Shown here piece after piece: positions 1 through 4,800 of a stretch of DNA of 6,320 bases. Below the pieces are notes generated by a model. That model made no database searches, was not told the DNA's origin, and saw only the letters and a program-made list of their open reading frames with translations. The position numbers were made by a program, and so were the translations under genes. Numbering within the stretch: the stretch's first letter is position 1; every line of letters starts with the position of its first letter. Origin of the DNA: Nitrososphaerales archaeon (GTDB lineage Archaea > Thermoproteota > Nitrososphaeria > Nitrososphaerales > Gagatemarchaeaceae); NCBI GenBank assembly GCA_030044375.1, contig JASHVX010000077.1:1-6320 (forward strand), in the 5' to 3' direction.

Positions 1-78
1 GCCCTCGCGTCGATGGGCGGAGTAGTCAAGGAGCTGGGGCTCGCACAACGGAGCCAACCGATCGCGGCCAGGACCTGA
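1..78 (+). CDS. C-terminal tail of an unidentified protein (partial)
   Basis: The first frame is open from base 1 to a TGA at 76-78 and gives 25 residues (ALASMGGVVKELGL followed by AQRSQPIAART). Most codons end in G or C, as in the well-supported genes of this window. One other forward frame stops within 24 bases. The third forward frame stays open to a TAG near 87, but its product is less protein-like. The fragment is too short to assign to a family. Its stop lies 13 bases before the TATA-like element of the tRNA gene, which fits a gene end followed by an independent tRNA unit. It could also be a chance open frame. Confidence 0.45.
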   Translation, partial: ALASMGGVVKELGLAQRSQPIAART

Positions 79-90
79 TTCCTTAGAACC

Positions 91-98
91 CTTTTATC
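91..98 (+). promoter_or_regulatory. TATA-like box of the tRNA-Gln gene
   Basis: The run CTTTTATC stands alone in GC-rich DNA and is centred about 30 bases before the first base of the mature tRNA. This is the spacing expected for an archaeal TATA box when transcription starts a few bases upstream of the tRNA 5' end. The role is inferred from sequence and position. Confidence 0.55.
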
Positions 99-124
99 CG
101 AAGTCGGGGCGACGCCGAGAACGC

Positions 125-197
125 AGCCCGGTCGTCTAGTGGTCAAGGATGGGGGCCTCTGGAGCCTTCGACCTAGGTTCGAATCCTAGCCGGGCTA
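125..197 (+). tRNA. tRNA-Gln (anticodon CTG)
   Basis: The full cloverleaf can be drawn. The acceptor stem pairs 125-131 (AGCCCGG) with 190-196 (CCGGGCT), with discriminator A197. The D arm is 134-150, with stem GTCT/GGAT containing G-U pairs. The anticodon stem GGGGC (152-156) pairs with GCCTT (164-168) around the loop CTCTGGA, giving anticodon CTG at 159-161, which reads CAG codons. The variable loop is 169-172. The T stem CTAGG/CCTAG flanks the loop TTCGAAT (178-184). No CCA is encoded after the discriminator and no intron is seen. The acceptor starts with A1-U72, whereas bacterial tRNA-Gln usually has U1-A72; this agrees with an archaeal origin. The two G-U pairs at the outer end of the anticodon stem are slightly weak but acceptable. 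Confidence 0.95.
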
Positions 198-282
198 TCC
201 ATGCGTAGTTAGGTTAGTCGCATACTTCTGAATGTCCGGAGGGCGTTTTACGAGTCCAGGAAACCAGGAGCCAAGACCTCTG

Positions 283-316
283 AAGCCCGCTGGTCCCCGG
301 CAGGACCTGGGCTTTT
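283..316 (+). terminator. Terminator-like hairpin with T-run
   Basis: AAGCCC (283-288) can pair with GGGCTT (309-314). After a small asymmetric internal loop, GGTCC (292-296) pairs with GGACC (303-307) around a six-base loop, and the stem runs into TTTT (313-316). On the plus strand this resembles an intrinsic terminator and could end the tRNA-Gln precursor or a short RNA encoded in 198-316. The rest of 198-417 holds no convincing ORF in either strand. It also has a short hairpin of ATGCG (201-205) with CGCAT (219-223) just after the tRNA. Confidence 0.4.
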
Positions 317-417
317 CGCTCAATAGCTCGTCGTAGGCACCCCAGGTTCGCCTTCCGCCTCCTCTAGACGGCTCGCGTCAGTTCGCGGTGCTGGTCAGAC
401 GTGCTTCGAAATCGCCA

Positions 418-810
418 TTAGCGGAACAGCTTGACTCCTTGGTGGCGAGCAATCATCTTGAGGTCTTCATCGAATGTGTAGAGGGGAAGTCCGACTCTCT
501 TTGCAGAGGAAAGAATCACCAAATCGTTGTACTCGCGATGGTTCTTCATCTTCGACGACGCAAACATGATGTCGTCTGCTGAGCTAGGGATGAAGGCCGT
601 CTTCTCGTTGGTCAGGTATTCCTTGACCTTCGCGTTGGTCTTCGGCATGACGATCTTCTGGCTCCTGAAGAACCACACCAACTCATGGAAGACCATGCTA
701 GGAAGGCCCCAGGCTTCGAGCGAGTCGAGACCAGAAGACGCTTCCGCGTGAAATTCGCTGTCCTCGAAGGTGTCGAACACGAGCACGTTAGTGTCGACAA
801 CGGCCTTCAG
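418..810 (-). CDS. vapC: VapC-type PIN-domain ribonuclease toxin
   Basis: This is a PIN-domain endoribonuclease, the toxin half of a VapBC pair. Proteins of this family cut RNA, often tRNA or rRNA, with Mg2+ held by conserved acids. Taking the CTG at 810-808 as start gives 130 residues beginning MKAVVDTNVLVFD, the normal length and beginning for VapC. The acidic quartet is complete: D6 (VVDTN), E43 (FHELVWFF), D96 (YNDLVILSSAK) and D114 in TFDED. The CTG start shares four bases (CTGA) with the antitoxin stop, and AGGGG lies nine bases upstream as a possible ribosome site. The only in-frame ATG, at 876, would add 22 residues with no PIN similarity and overlap vapB by 70 bases, so I reject it. 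The gene ends with TAA. The fold and pairing are firm; the RNA target is unknown. Confidence 0.9.
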   Translation of the reverse strand: MKAVVDTNVLVFDTFEDSEFHAEASSGLDSLEAWGLPSMVFHELVWFFRSQKIVMPKTNAKVKEYLTNEKTAFIPSSADDIMFASSKMKNHREYNDLVILSSAKRVGLPLYTFDEDLKMIARHQGVKLFR

Positions 811-1034
811 GGTCCTTGACCCCTTTCGATGCCTTCCTCGATTTGCTCGACAGTCACTCTGGCCCCGAGCCTCCAAGTACTCCGTTTGCCCTTCGTTGGC
901 GGCCTCACAGTGACTAGCCCTCCTTCCTCGTCATACTCTACGAAAACCGAGTCTCCTTTGTCGATACTTGCTTTCATTCTTACTTCTTTGGGGATCGTCA
1001 CTTGGTAGTTCCTATTTACTCTACTAATAGGCAT
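807..1034 (-). CDS. vapB: VapB-type antitoxin with AbrB/SpoVT DNA-binding domain
   Basis: The 75-residue protein begins MPISRVNRNYQVTIPKEVR and continues through KGDSVFVEYDEEGGLVTVRP, the swapped-hairpin SpoVT/AbrB domain (about residues 1-46) used by many VapB antitoxins to bind operator DNA as a dimer. The C-terminal part (about 47-75), with the acidic helix VTVEQIEEGIERG, is the expected toxin-binding segment that blocks the VapC active site. It is the first gene of the pair and overlaps vapC by four bases, so both are made from one transcript. The start is an ATG just downstream of a TATA-like element, leaving almost no leader. An imperfect dyad covers the start codon, consistent with autoregulation by the VapBC complex. 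Base composition at its 5' end is low in GC compared with the surrounding genes. Confidence 0.9.
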   Translation of the reverse strand: MPISRVNRNYQVTIPKEVRMKASIDKGDSVFVEYDEEGGLVTVRPPTKGKRSTWRLGARVTVEQIEEGIERGQGP

Positions 1035-1056
1035 ATTATGACAATATTGCTATTAG
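1024..1056. promoter_or_regulatory. Imperfect 33-bp dyad over the vapB start (probable VapBC operator)
   Basis: Arms of 16 bases (1024-1039 and 1041-1056) are reverse complements at 13 positions. The outer seven bases are perfect, CTAATAG against CTATTAG, and the centre is at 1040. The dyad covers the vapB start codon (1032-1034) and the expected transcription start. VapB/AbrB antitoxins bind such inverted repeats to repress their own operon, so this is the likely operator. Binding is inferred, not shown. Confidence 0.6.
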
Positions 1057-1062
1057 GGAACG

Positions 1063-1070
1063 TTATAAGT
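1063..1070 (-). promoter_or_regulatory. TATA-like box of the vapBC operon
   Basis: On the minus strand the sequence reads ACTTATAA, centred about 32 bases upstream of the vapB ATG. This predicts a start of transcription near 1041 and a leader of only a few bases. Because TTATAA is its own reverse complement, it could also serve the plus strand and the SRPBCC gene, but that would leave a leader of about 130 bases. Confidence 0.55.
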
Positions 1071-1089
1071 CTTCAGACTCGGATTTGGG

Positions 1090-1145
1090 CTCTGGCGCGT
1101 TAATCGGCGCCGGGACTCCTCGCTGTTGCGTCGCTGGCGCCAGAG
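1090..1145 (+). repeat. Nine-base inverted repeat in the region before the SRPBCC gene
   Basis: CTCTGGCGC (1090-1098) and GCGCCAGAG (1137-1145) are perfect reverse complements separated by 38 bases. A further GGCGCC at 1106-1111 could compete for pairing with either arm. If the region is transcribed as a leader of the downstream gene, it could form a long stem or two alternative ones. It matches no riboswitch class that I recognise. Confidence 0.4.
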
Positions 1146-1227
1146 GGGTCGTTCCAAGTCAACGCAAGAGTCCAGAGAGAGGAGGAAACCTTGATAGCGA
1201 GGAATCCGTTACTCTCCAATAGAGCGC

Positions 1228-1707
1228 ATGCCGGAATCCAGCCGACGCGTCCTTGCTTCACATCATGCCCAAGTCACGAAGACCGTCAAGGCGCCGATCA
1301 AATATGTGTACGAATGGTGCACCGACTTTCGGAGTGACGACGGGAGGTTCTCGGGCTCGAAGCCGAGTCATAAGGTGATTCATGTGGGGTCAAATCGCGT
1401 GGTCCGAATCATTGAGAGGGCCACTCCTGTTGAGAGCCCCGTGGTGGTGGTAGAACTCGTCCGGCTGAGTCCACCTGACGCCTGGCACAAGGACCAGATA
1501 GGCGAAACGGACCTTGACGCCGTGGATTACAAGCTTGAGCGTCTTGGTTCTGGACGAACGCAAGTGACCCTGTCCCTTACGGAACGCTGGATGACACGAA
1601 AGCATCCCACTCGGAGTCAGTGGGTCCGCAAGGCGAACGAGACCTGGGATGGTCTAGTGGCTGCCCTGGAGGAGGACTACCGGAAGGGGATGCCCGCCAA
1701 GGGTTAG
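1228..1707 (+). CDS. SRPBCC/START-like (polyketide cyclase-type) small ligand-binding protein
   Basis: The 159-residue protein has the layout of the SRPBCC (Bet v1-like) fold. An N-terminal strand AQVTKTVKAP (about 14-23) is followed by the helix IKYVYEWCTDFR (24-35). A run of antiparallel strands follows: HKVIHVGSNRVVRIIERA, SPVVVVELVRLSP, DAVDYKLERLGSG and TQVTLSLTERW. The long C-terminal helix QWVRKANETWDGLVAALEE (about 131-149) completes the fold. The fold makes a deep hydrophobic cavity; members bind lipids or aromatic compounds or catalyse cyclisations, and the ligand cannot be read from sequence. It has no signal peptide and should be cytoplasmic. The ATG at 1228 is the only plausible start, because an in-frame TAG lies at about 1195 with no other start codon between. 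It stands alone between the divergent vapBC operon and the next small gene. Fold assignment is fairly sure, function is not. Confidence 0.75.
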   Translation: MPESSRRVLASHHAQVTKTVKAPIKYVYEWCTDFRSDDGRFSGSKPSHKVIHVGSNRVVRIIERATPVESPVVVVELVRLSPPDAWHKDQIGETDLDAVDYKLERLGSGRTQVTLSLTERWMTRKHPTRSQWVRKANETWDGLVAALEEDYRKGMPAKG

Positions 1708-1816
1708 CGCGCGCTCACGTCTCAGCGACTGGCACTAGGACCTGTGCATCAGATGTCGAGCCGCACCTGATGGCTGGGACCGGCGAAGGGTCGTGACGGA
1801 AGGACAGCCTTAATTC

Positions 1817-2089
1817 ATGTCGGGCGGATGCATGTCCATGAGCAGCGAAGAGCCGGAGCCGCAAAGGAGTCTGAAGCGAGTAATCTGGCAGGGCGAAAAC
1901 TGTCTCTCGTGCACCTGGTTCAGGCCGAACGACCCGCTGAACGCGGACATCCTCGAGAGAGGCCTGTGCGTCGAGCCGAGGCTGAAGGCATACGGCCTTG
2001 TCGTGTCGGGTAGGGATTGGTGCAACCTATACAAGGAAGTACGACAGAAACAGATAGACCTGATCCAGGAAGGCAAGTTCAAGGGATAG
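1817..2089 (+). CDS. Small four-cysteine protein resembling HiPIP iron-sulfur proteins
   Basis: The 90-residue protein has four regularly placed cysteines, C29-x2-C32-x18-C51-x17-C69, plus C5 near the start. Around them the text reads ENCLSCTWF, ERGLCVEPR and GRDWCNLYKE. This follows the high-potential iron-sulfur (HiPIP) pattern, in which CxxC with a following aromatic, then a Gly-x-Cys segment, then a Trp-Cys-x2-Tyr ending hold one [4Fe-4S] cluster for electron transfer. Bacterial HiPIPs are usually periplasmic with a Tat signal; here no signal peptide or membrane segment is seen, so it should be cytoplasmic. The inter-cysteine spacings are slightly longer than in classical HiPIPs. The ATG codons at 1832 and 1838 are alternative starts, and both keep the four-cysteine core. 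The C-terminal KEVRQKQIDLIQEGKFKG is a charged helix. A zinc site is the main alternative. It has no obvious redox partner nearby. Confidence 0.7.
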   Translation: MSGGCMSMSSEEPEPQRSLKRVIWQGENCLSCTWFRPNDPLNADILERGLCVEPRLKAYGLVVSGRDWCNLYKEVRQKQIDLIQEGKFKG

Positions 2090-2182
2090 CGCCGCCGGTG
2101 CTGGGAGAATAGGTAGCTTGTCAGAGACGGCCATGCGGGAGCCCGAGTTGAAGGCCTCTCGAAGTCAACCCTAGGTGGTGTG

Positions 2183-2317
2183 GTGGCCAGCTCGAACCAC
2201 GAGGACGAGAAGGTCGGGCGCATGCTGGACTCAATGTCCTTCCCACAGTCGGAGCAACCATCGCCTTCCCTCGTCATTCCTAGCCAGCAGGATGGGCCTC
2301 TCAATTGCCTCTGCTGA
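2183..2317 (+). CDS. Possible short ORF overlapping the next gene
   Basis: A GTG at 2183 (or 2180) opens a frame of 44 residues that ends at TGA 2315-2317. It starts VASSNHEDEKVGRMLDSMSF and continues Ser/Pro-rich to a Cys-Leu-Cys end. Its codons (AAC, GAG GAC GAG AAG GTC) look more like the real genes of the window than do the other frames of this interval. It overlaps the start of the membrane-protein gene by 26 bases in a different frame. It may be a separate small gene, the original N-terminus of that gene separated by a frameshift, or noise. A TTG-initiated 18-codon frame at 2118-2174 lies just upstream and is even less certain. I do not recognise it. Confidence 0.25.
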   Translation: MASSNHEDEKVGRMLDSMSFPQSEQPSPSLVIPSQQDGPLNCLC

Positions 2318-2567
2318 CTTGGACTCGGTGCAGTTCTTCAAGAGCATCGCCCGCAAGAGTCAGGACGAGAGGGTGGCACACTTCATGGGCTCGAGCGCCG
2401 CGGAGTTGTTAGAGCAGGAGAGTGAGCAGGCGTTGAGACAGGCTCACTTCCTCTCGCAGAAGGTGACGGAGAAGACAGAGTACATCAGGAAGGCGAAGTG
2501 GACAATGCTGTTTGCCGCTCTCAGCTTCGTGGCGATGGCGGCGGTCGGCGTCCTCTCGTACATCTGA
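2292..2567 (+). CDS. Small predicted tail-anchored membrane protein, unknown function
   Basis: From the ATG at 2292 the protein has 91 residues. Residues 1-69 are hydrophilic and probably helical (SVQFFKSIARKSQDERVAHF, then AAELLEQESEQALRQ), with a charged stretch TEKTEYIRKAK just before the membrane. Residues 70-90 form a single hydrophobic segment (WTMLFAALSFVAMAAVGVLS) with only Tyr-Ile after it. The Arg/Lys residues before the segment favour a cytoplasmic N-terminus, giving a C-terminal anchor in the membrane. The frame stays open back to a stop at 2172-2174, but that stretch (2175-2291) reads as Arg/Trp/Ser-rich nonsense, so I start at 2292. AGCAGG directly before the ATG is a poor ribosome site, so the start is not certain. 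I do not recognise the family. Confidence 0.6.
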   Translation: MGLSIASADLDSVQFFKSIARKSQDERVAHFMGSSAAELLEQESEQALRQAHFLSQKVTEKTEYIRKAKWTMLFAALSFVAMAAVGVLSYI

Positions 2568-2685
2568 TCGAACTTACCCCTCACCGCCCTGCTTCTCCGC
2601 CTTCCATCGTCCTAAGAGGCTCCTCTCCGAGTCGGTGACCTTCGGACCCACTCCCTCGGAACCAGTCGCCCCTCTGCGCGGCGCT

Positions 2686-2697
2686 CCCCGGCCGGGG
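2686..2697. repeat. Perfect 12-base palindrome CCCCGGCCGGGG
   Basis: The sequence is fully self-complementary and lies in the 194-base gap between the membrane-protein gene and pyroglutamyl peptidase. With no T-run after it, it does not look like an intrinsic terminator. The gap 2568-2761 otherwise shows no convincing gene on either strand. Confidence 0.35.
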
Positions 2698-2719
2698 CCT
2701 GTACGCACCAGTTCTCGTC

Positions 2720-2729
2720 TTTGCAAAAG
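2720..2729 (+). promoter_or_regulatory. Weak TATA-like element before pyroglutamyl peptidase
   Basis: TTTGCAAAAG is the only AT-rich run in this GC-rich gap. It is centred about 37 bases before the ATG at 2762, which would place the transcript start near 2751 and leave a leader of about 11 bases. The match to an archaeal TATA box is poor, so this is a positional guess. Confidence 0.3.
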
Positions 2730-2745
2730 GGTCAATAGGGCGGGT

Positions 2746-2758
2746 CTGTCTCGGACAG
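2746..2758. repeat. Dyad CTGTC-TCG-GACAG just before the pcp start
   Basis: Perfect five-base arms flank a three-base centre and end three bases before the ATG of the peptidase gene. The dyad covers the expected transcription start. It could be a regulator site or a small hairpin that affects translation start; arms this short can also arise by chance. Confidence 0.3.
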
Positions 2759-2761
2759 CCA

Positions 2762-3391
2762 ATGCCTGTGTTGGTCTTCGGCTTCGAGCCGTTCCTCGAC
2801 TTCGACGAGAACCCGACGGAGCTCCTCGCGTCGGGCCTGGACGGGAAGACCATAGAAGGGGAAGCGGTCACCGGTGTCGTCCTCCCGGTCGACTACGCCC
2901 GCGTCGAGAAGTGCATAGTCGAAGCCGTCGAGCGCGTCGCGCCCAGCCTGGTGATCGGGTTCGGGCTGGCGCAGAGCAGGGAGAGGATAACGCCAGAGAA
3001 GATTGCCGTCAACTACAGGCTCGCGAGCCAGCCGGACAACGCTGGAGTGAGGATGGAGGGGTCGCGCATCGACCAGTCGGAGCCCGACGGGGTCTTCTCG
3101 AACCTGCCCGTCGAGGCTCTCGCCAGCTCGCTCAACTCCGCCGGCATCCCCGCGGCCGTAAGCTTGAGCGCCGGAGCCTACCTTTGCAACAACGCGATGT
3201 TCGTGATAGTCAGGGAGTCAAGGAGACGAGGGTTCTGCGGAGGGTTCATCCACGTGCCATGCCACAGCGAGTGGGTCTCGAAGAAGAACAAGACACTGGC
3301 CTCCCTCCCGTTGTCCACGATAACTCGCGCCGCAGAACTCTCGGTGAGCCACGCCCTCCGGTCGTCGACCGCCGGACACCCGCGACCCTAG
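2762..3391 (+). CDS. pcp: Pyroglutamyl-peptidase I (peptidase family C15)
   Basis: This cytoplasmic cysteine peptidase removes N-terminal pyroglutamate (5-oxoproline) from peptides. At 209 residues it is the usual length for family C15. The signature segments appear in order: the N-terminal FGFEPFLDFDENPTE (residues 6-20) with the GFEPF and NP elements, then LPVDY (41-45). GLAQSRERITPEKIAVN (68-84) carries the catalytic Glu79. SAGAYLCNNAMF (136-147) carries the nucleophile Cys142, and GFIHVP (161-166) carries His164. The triad is complete, so the enzyme should be active. One small departure is Ser72 where a Gly often precedes the Arg of the Glu motif. The ATG at 2762 puts the first conserved strand (VLVFGFEPF) right at the N-terminus, as usual. 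The gene converges on the minus-strand aminotransferase with a 28-base gap. Confidence 0.95.
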   Translation: MPVLVFGFEPFLDFDENPTELLASGLDGKTIEGEAVTGVVLPVDYARVEKCIVEAVERVAPSLVIGFGLAQSRERITPEKIAVNYRLASQPDNAGVRMEGSRIDQSEPDGVFSNLPVEALASSLNSAGIPAAVSLSAGAYLCNNAMFVIVRESRRRGFCGGFIHVPCHSEWVSKKNKTLASLPLSTITRAAELSVSHALRSSTAGHPRP

Positions 3392-3419
3392 GCGCTCGCT
3401 TGGTGCGGGGCCGGCCGCG

Positions 3420-4646
3420 TCACCTCGCGTGCTCCTTGCAGAACTCGTTTACTCGCCCGACGCAGTCCTCCATTACCTCGTCGGGGGCCAGAGAGACGAT
3501 CCTGAAGTGGCCGGGGGCCCCGAAGCCCGAACCCCTGGTCGTCTGGACGAGCTTCTCCTCGAGCAGGGCGTGCACGAAGTCCCTGTCGTCCTTGAACTTC
3601 AGGGACTTCAGGTCTATCTTGGGGAAGATGTAGAACGCCCCGTTGGGCCTCACCGCGCTGACGTACGGGTTCTCGGACAGGGTCTTCATGGCAGTCGCCA
3701 CGGCGCTTTCTATGGCGCGCACCATGGCCCTGACCGTCCTTTCGTGCTCCGCACGGTTGCCCATCGCGCTCGCGACCGCGTACTGGGCCGGGGTGTTCGC
3801 GCACAGCCTCACCCTGCAGTAGTCGGCCAGCTTCCTCTTGAGCTCCTCCGAGGTCCTGTCGCTCTCGGGCGCTACCACGTATCCTATCCTGAAGCCCGTG
3901 GCGTCGAAGGCCTTCGACGCCCCGTTGAGCACCATGTACGGCATCCCCTTGGCCAGCTCGCAGACGCTGGTGAAGCTCGCGCCTGTGAAGACGACCTCGT
4001 CGTATATCTCGTCGCTGACGAGGAGTATCCTGTGCTCGTTCGCCAGTTCGACGACCTCCTTCAGCGCCCGGCGTGGGACGACCGTCCCGGTGGGGTTGTT
4101 CGGGTTCGTGATGAGGAGATACTTTATCCGCTTCGACCCCGTCTTCCTCCTGTCCACTAGCCTGGCCAGGCCGTCGAGGTCGATGCTCCAGCCGTCCGAC
4201 TCGTCGTACGCGCCGAGAAGGAACTTGCCTCCGAACATCTGGATGGCCACGGGATACTGCGTGTAGTAGGGCTTCAGGATGAGGACCGTGTCTCCCGGGT
4301 CGATCAGGGCGCTGTTCATGAAGGTCAGCGCCTCGGCGACCCCGCTCGTGACAATCACGTCTTCCTCCCGCATGCTGACGCCGTATCTGGAGCGGTACCT
4401 CTCGACTATGGCGTCGACGAGCTCGACCACCCCCTGCGACCTCGAGTAGGAGGTCCGGCCCTCCGTCAGGGCCTGCACGTACGCGTCCACGATGTACTTC
4501 GGAGTGGGATGGTACAGCGCGGGGTCCCCGCTGCTCAGCTTGACCACCCTCTTCCCCTGCCTCCTCAGCTCGTCTGCGAAGTCGTCCTCTTCGCGGATCG
4601 CGGAGTGGACGTACTTGCTAGAGCCAGAGAGTATCGTCCGCACCAT
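3420..4646 (-). CDS. PLP-dependent aminotransferase, class I/II (alanine/aspartate-type)
   Basis: This fold-type I aminotransferase moves an amino group between an amino acid and a 2-oxo acid using pyridoxal phosphate. At 408 residues it is full length. Landmarks include SSGDPALYHPTP near the N-terminus (38-49), VTSGVAEAL for cofactor phosphate and ring (99-107), and NPNNPTG (181-187). SDEIYDEV (211-218) carries Asp212, which binds the pyridine nitrogen. The lysine motif GASKAFDATGFRIG (242-255) holds the Schiff-base Lys245 and Arg253, and HFRIVSLAP places Arg382 for the substrate carboxylate. Asp248 lies at a site where the classical class-I motif prefers a small residue. The overall look is closest to archaeal alanine/aspartate aminotransferases, but the substrate cannot be fixed. 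Its ATG has a clear ribosome site GGAGGG nine bases upstream. The MFS gene lies 154 bases upstream on the same strand. Confidence 0.92.
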   Translation of the reverse strand: MVRTILSGSSKYVHSAIREEDDFADELRRQGKRVVKLSSGDPALYHPTPKYIVDAYVQALTEGRTSYSRSQGVVELVDAIVERYRSRYGVSMREEDVIVTSGVAEALTFMNSALIDPGDTVLILKPYYTQYPVAIQMFGGKFLLGAYDESDGWSIDLDGLARLVDRRKTGSKRIKYLLITNPNNPTGTVVPRRALKEVVELANEHRILLVSDEIYDEVVFTGASFTSVCELAKGMPYMVLNGASKAFDATGFRIGYVVAPESDRTSEELKRKLADYCRVRLCANTPAQYAVASAMGNRAEHERTVRAMVRAIESAVATAMKTLSENPYVSAVRPNGAFYIFPKIDLKSLKFKDDRDFVHALLEEKLVQTTRGSGFGAPGHFRIVSLAPDEVMEDCVGRVNEFCKEHAR

Positions 4647-4655
4647 GTCGGTCGA

Positions 4656-4661
4656 CCCTCC
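4656..4661 (-). promoter_or_regulatory. Shine-Dalgarno site of the aminotransferase gene
   Basis: On the minus strand GGAGGG stands nine bases before the ATG at 4646-4644, a good match to the archaeal 16S rRNA 3' end. It supports this start codon. Confidence 0.6.
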
Positions 4662-4676
4662 GTGCGACGAGGGGCG

Positions 4677-4685
4677 TCTATAGCT
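4677..4685 (-). promoter_or_regulatory. Possible TATA element of the aminotransferase gene
   Basis: The minus strand reads AGCTATAGA, centred about 35 bases before the ATG. This would start transcription near 4656 and leave a leader of about ten bases. It suggests the aminotransferase can be transcribed separately from the MFS gene upstream. The match is weak, and the short leader would only just include the ribosome site. Confidence 0.3.
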
Positions 4686-4790
4686 CTTCGGCCTAATCCA
4701 TAGGAATGACTCGTCGCACCGCTCTCCCGGCTCCCGGGTCTCTCACTTGCCCTGGCCGGATGGTGGCGTGGCCCTTGCGAAGAGCGCCCT

Positions 4791-4800
4791 GCCCTAGGGC
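4791..4800. repeat. Palindrome GCCCTAGGGC next to the MFS stop codon
   Basis: A perfect ten-base palindrome directly abuts the TAG stop of the MFS gene. There is no T-run after it in either direction, so I do not call it a terminator. The remaining gap 4647-4790 holds no gene that I can support. Confidence 0.35.

Noticed and set aside
230..282. Possible C/D box RNA from two CTGA sequences after the tRNA
   Set aside because: No C-box-like TGATGA precedes them, and no flanking stem was found.
811..876. ATG start for VapC at 876, adding 22 residues
   Set aside because: The extra residues are Arg-rich out-of-frame readings of vapB with no PIN similarity, and the overlap would be 70 bases. The CTG at 810 gives the standard VapC N-terminus.
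184..2285. Possible tRNA-linked integration with TCCTAGCC repeated near 2278-2285
   Set aside because: The shared run is only eight bases, there is no integrase, and the match does not extend into the tRNA T arm as an attachment site would.
1810..2304. Minus-strand 164-codon ORF containing CSDCGKDI
   Set aside because: It lies opposite the HiPIP-like gene, is rich in Ser, Pro, Arg and Trp, and has only one CxxC pair. It reads as a shadow.
2574..2871. Minus-strand ORFs of 62 and 96 codons before pcp
   Set aside because: They are Arg/Gly-rich, have no motif, and one runs into the pcp coding region.
2512..3633. Long plus-strand ORF of 373 codons over pcp
   Set aside because: It is an Arg/Pro-rich frame overlapping pcp, which has complete catalytic motifs. 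Long shadow frames are expected in GC-rich DNA.
3429..4266. Two plus-strand ORFs (243 and 142 codons) opposite the aminotransferase
   Set aside because: Both are antisense to a full-length aminotransferase with all key residues and show no family features of their own.
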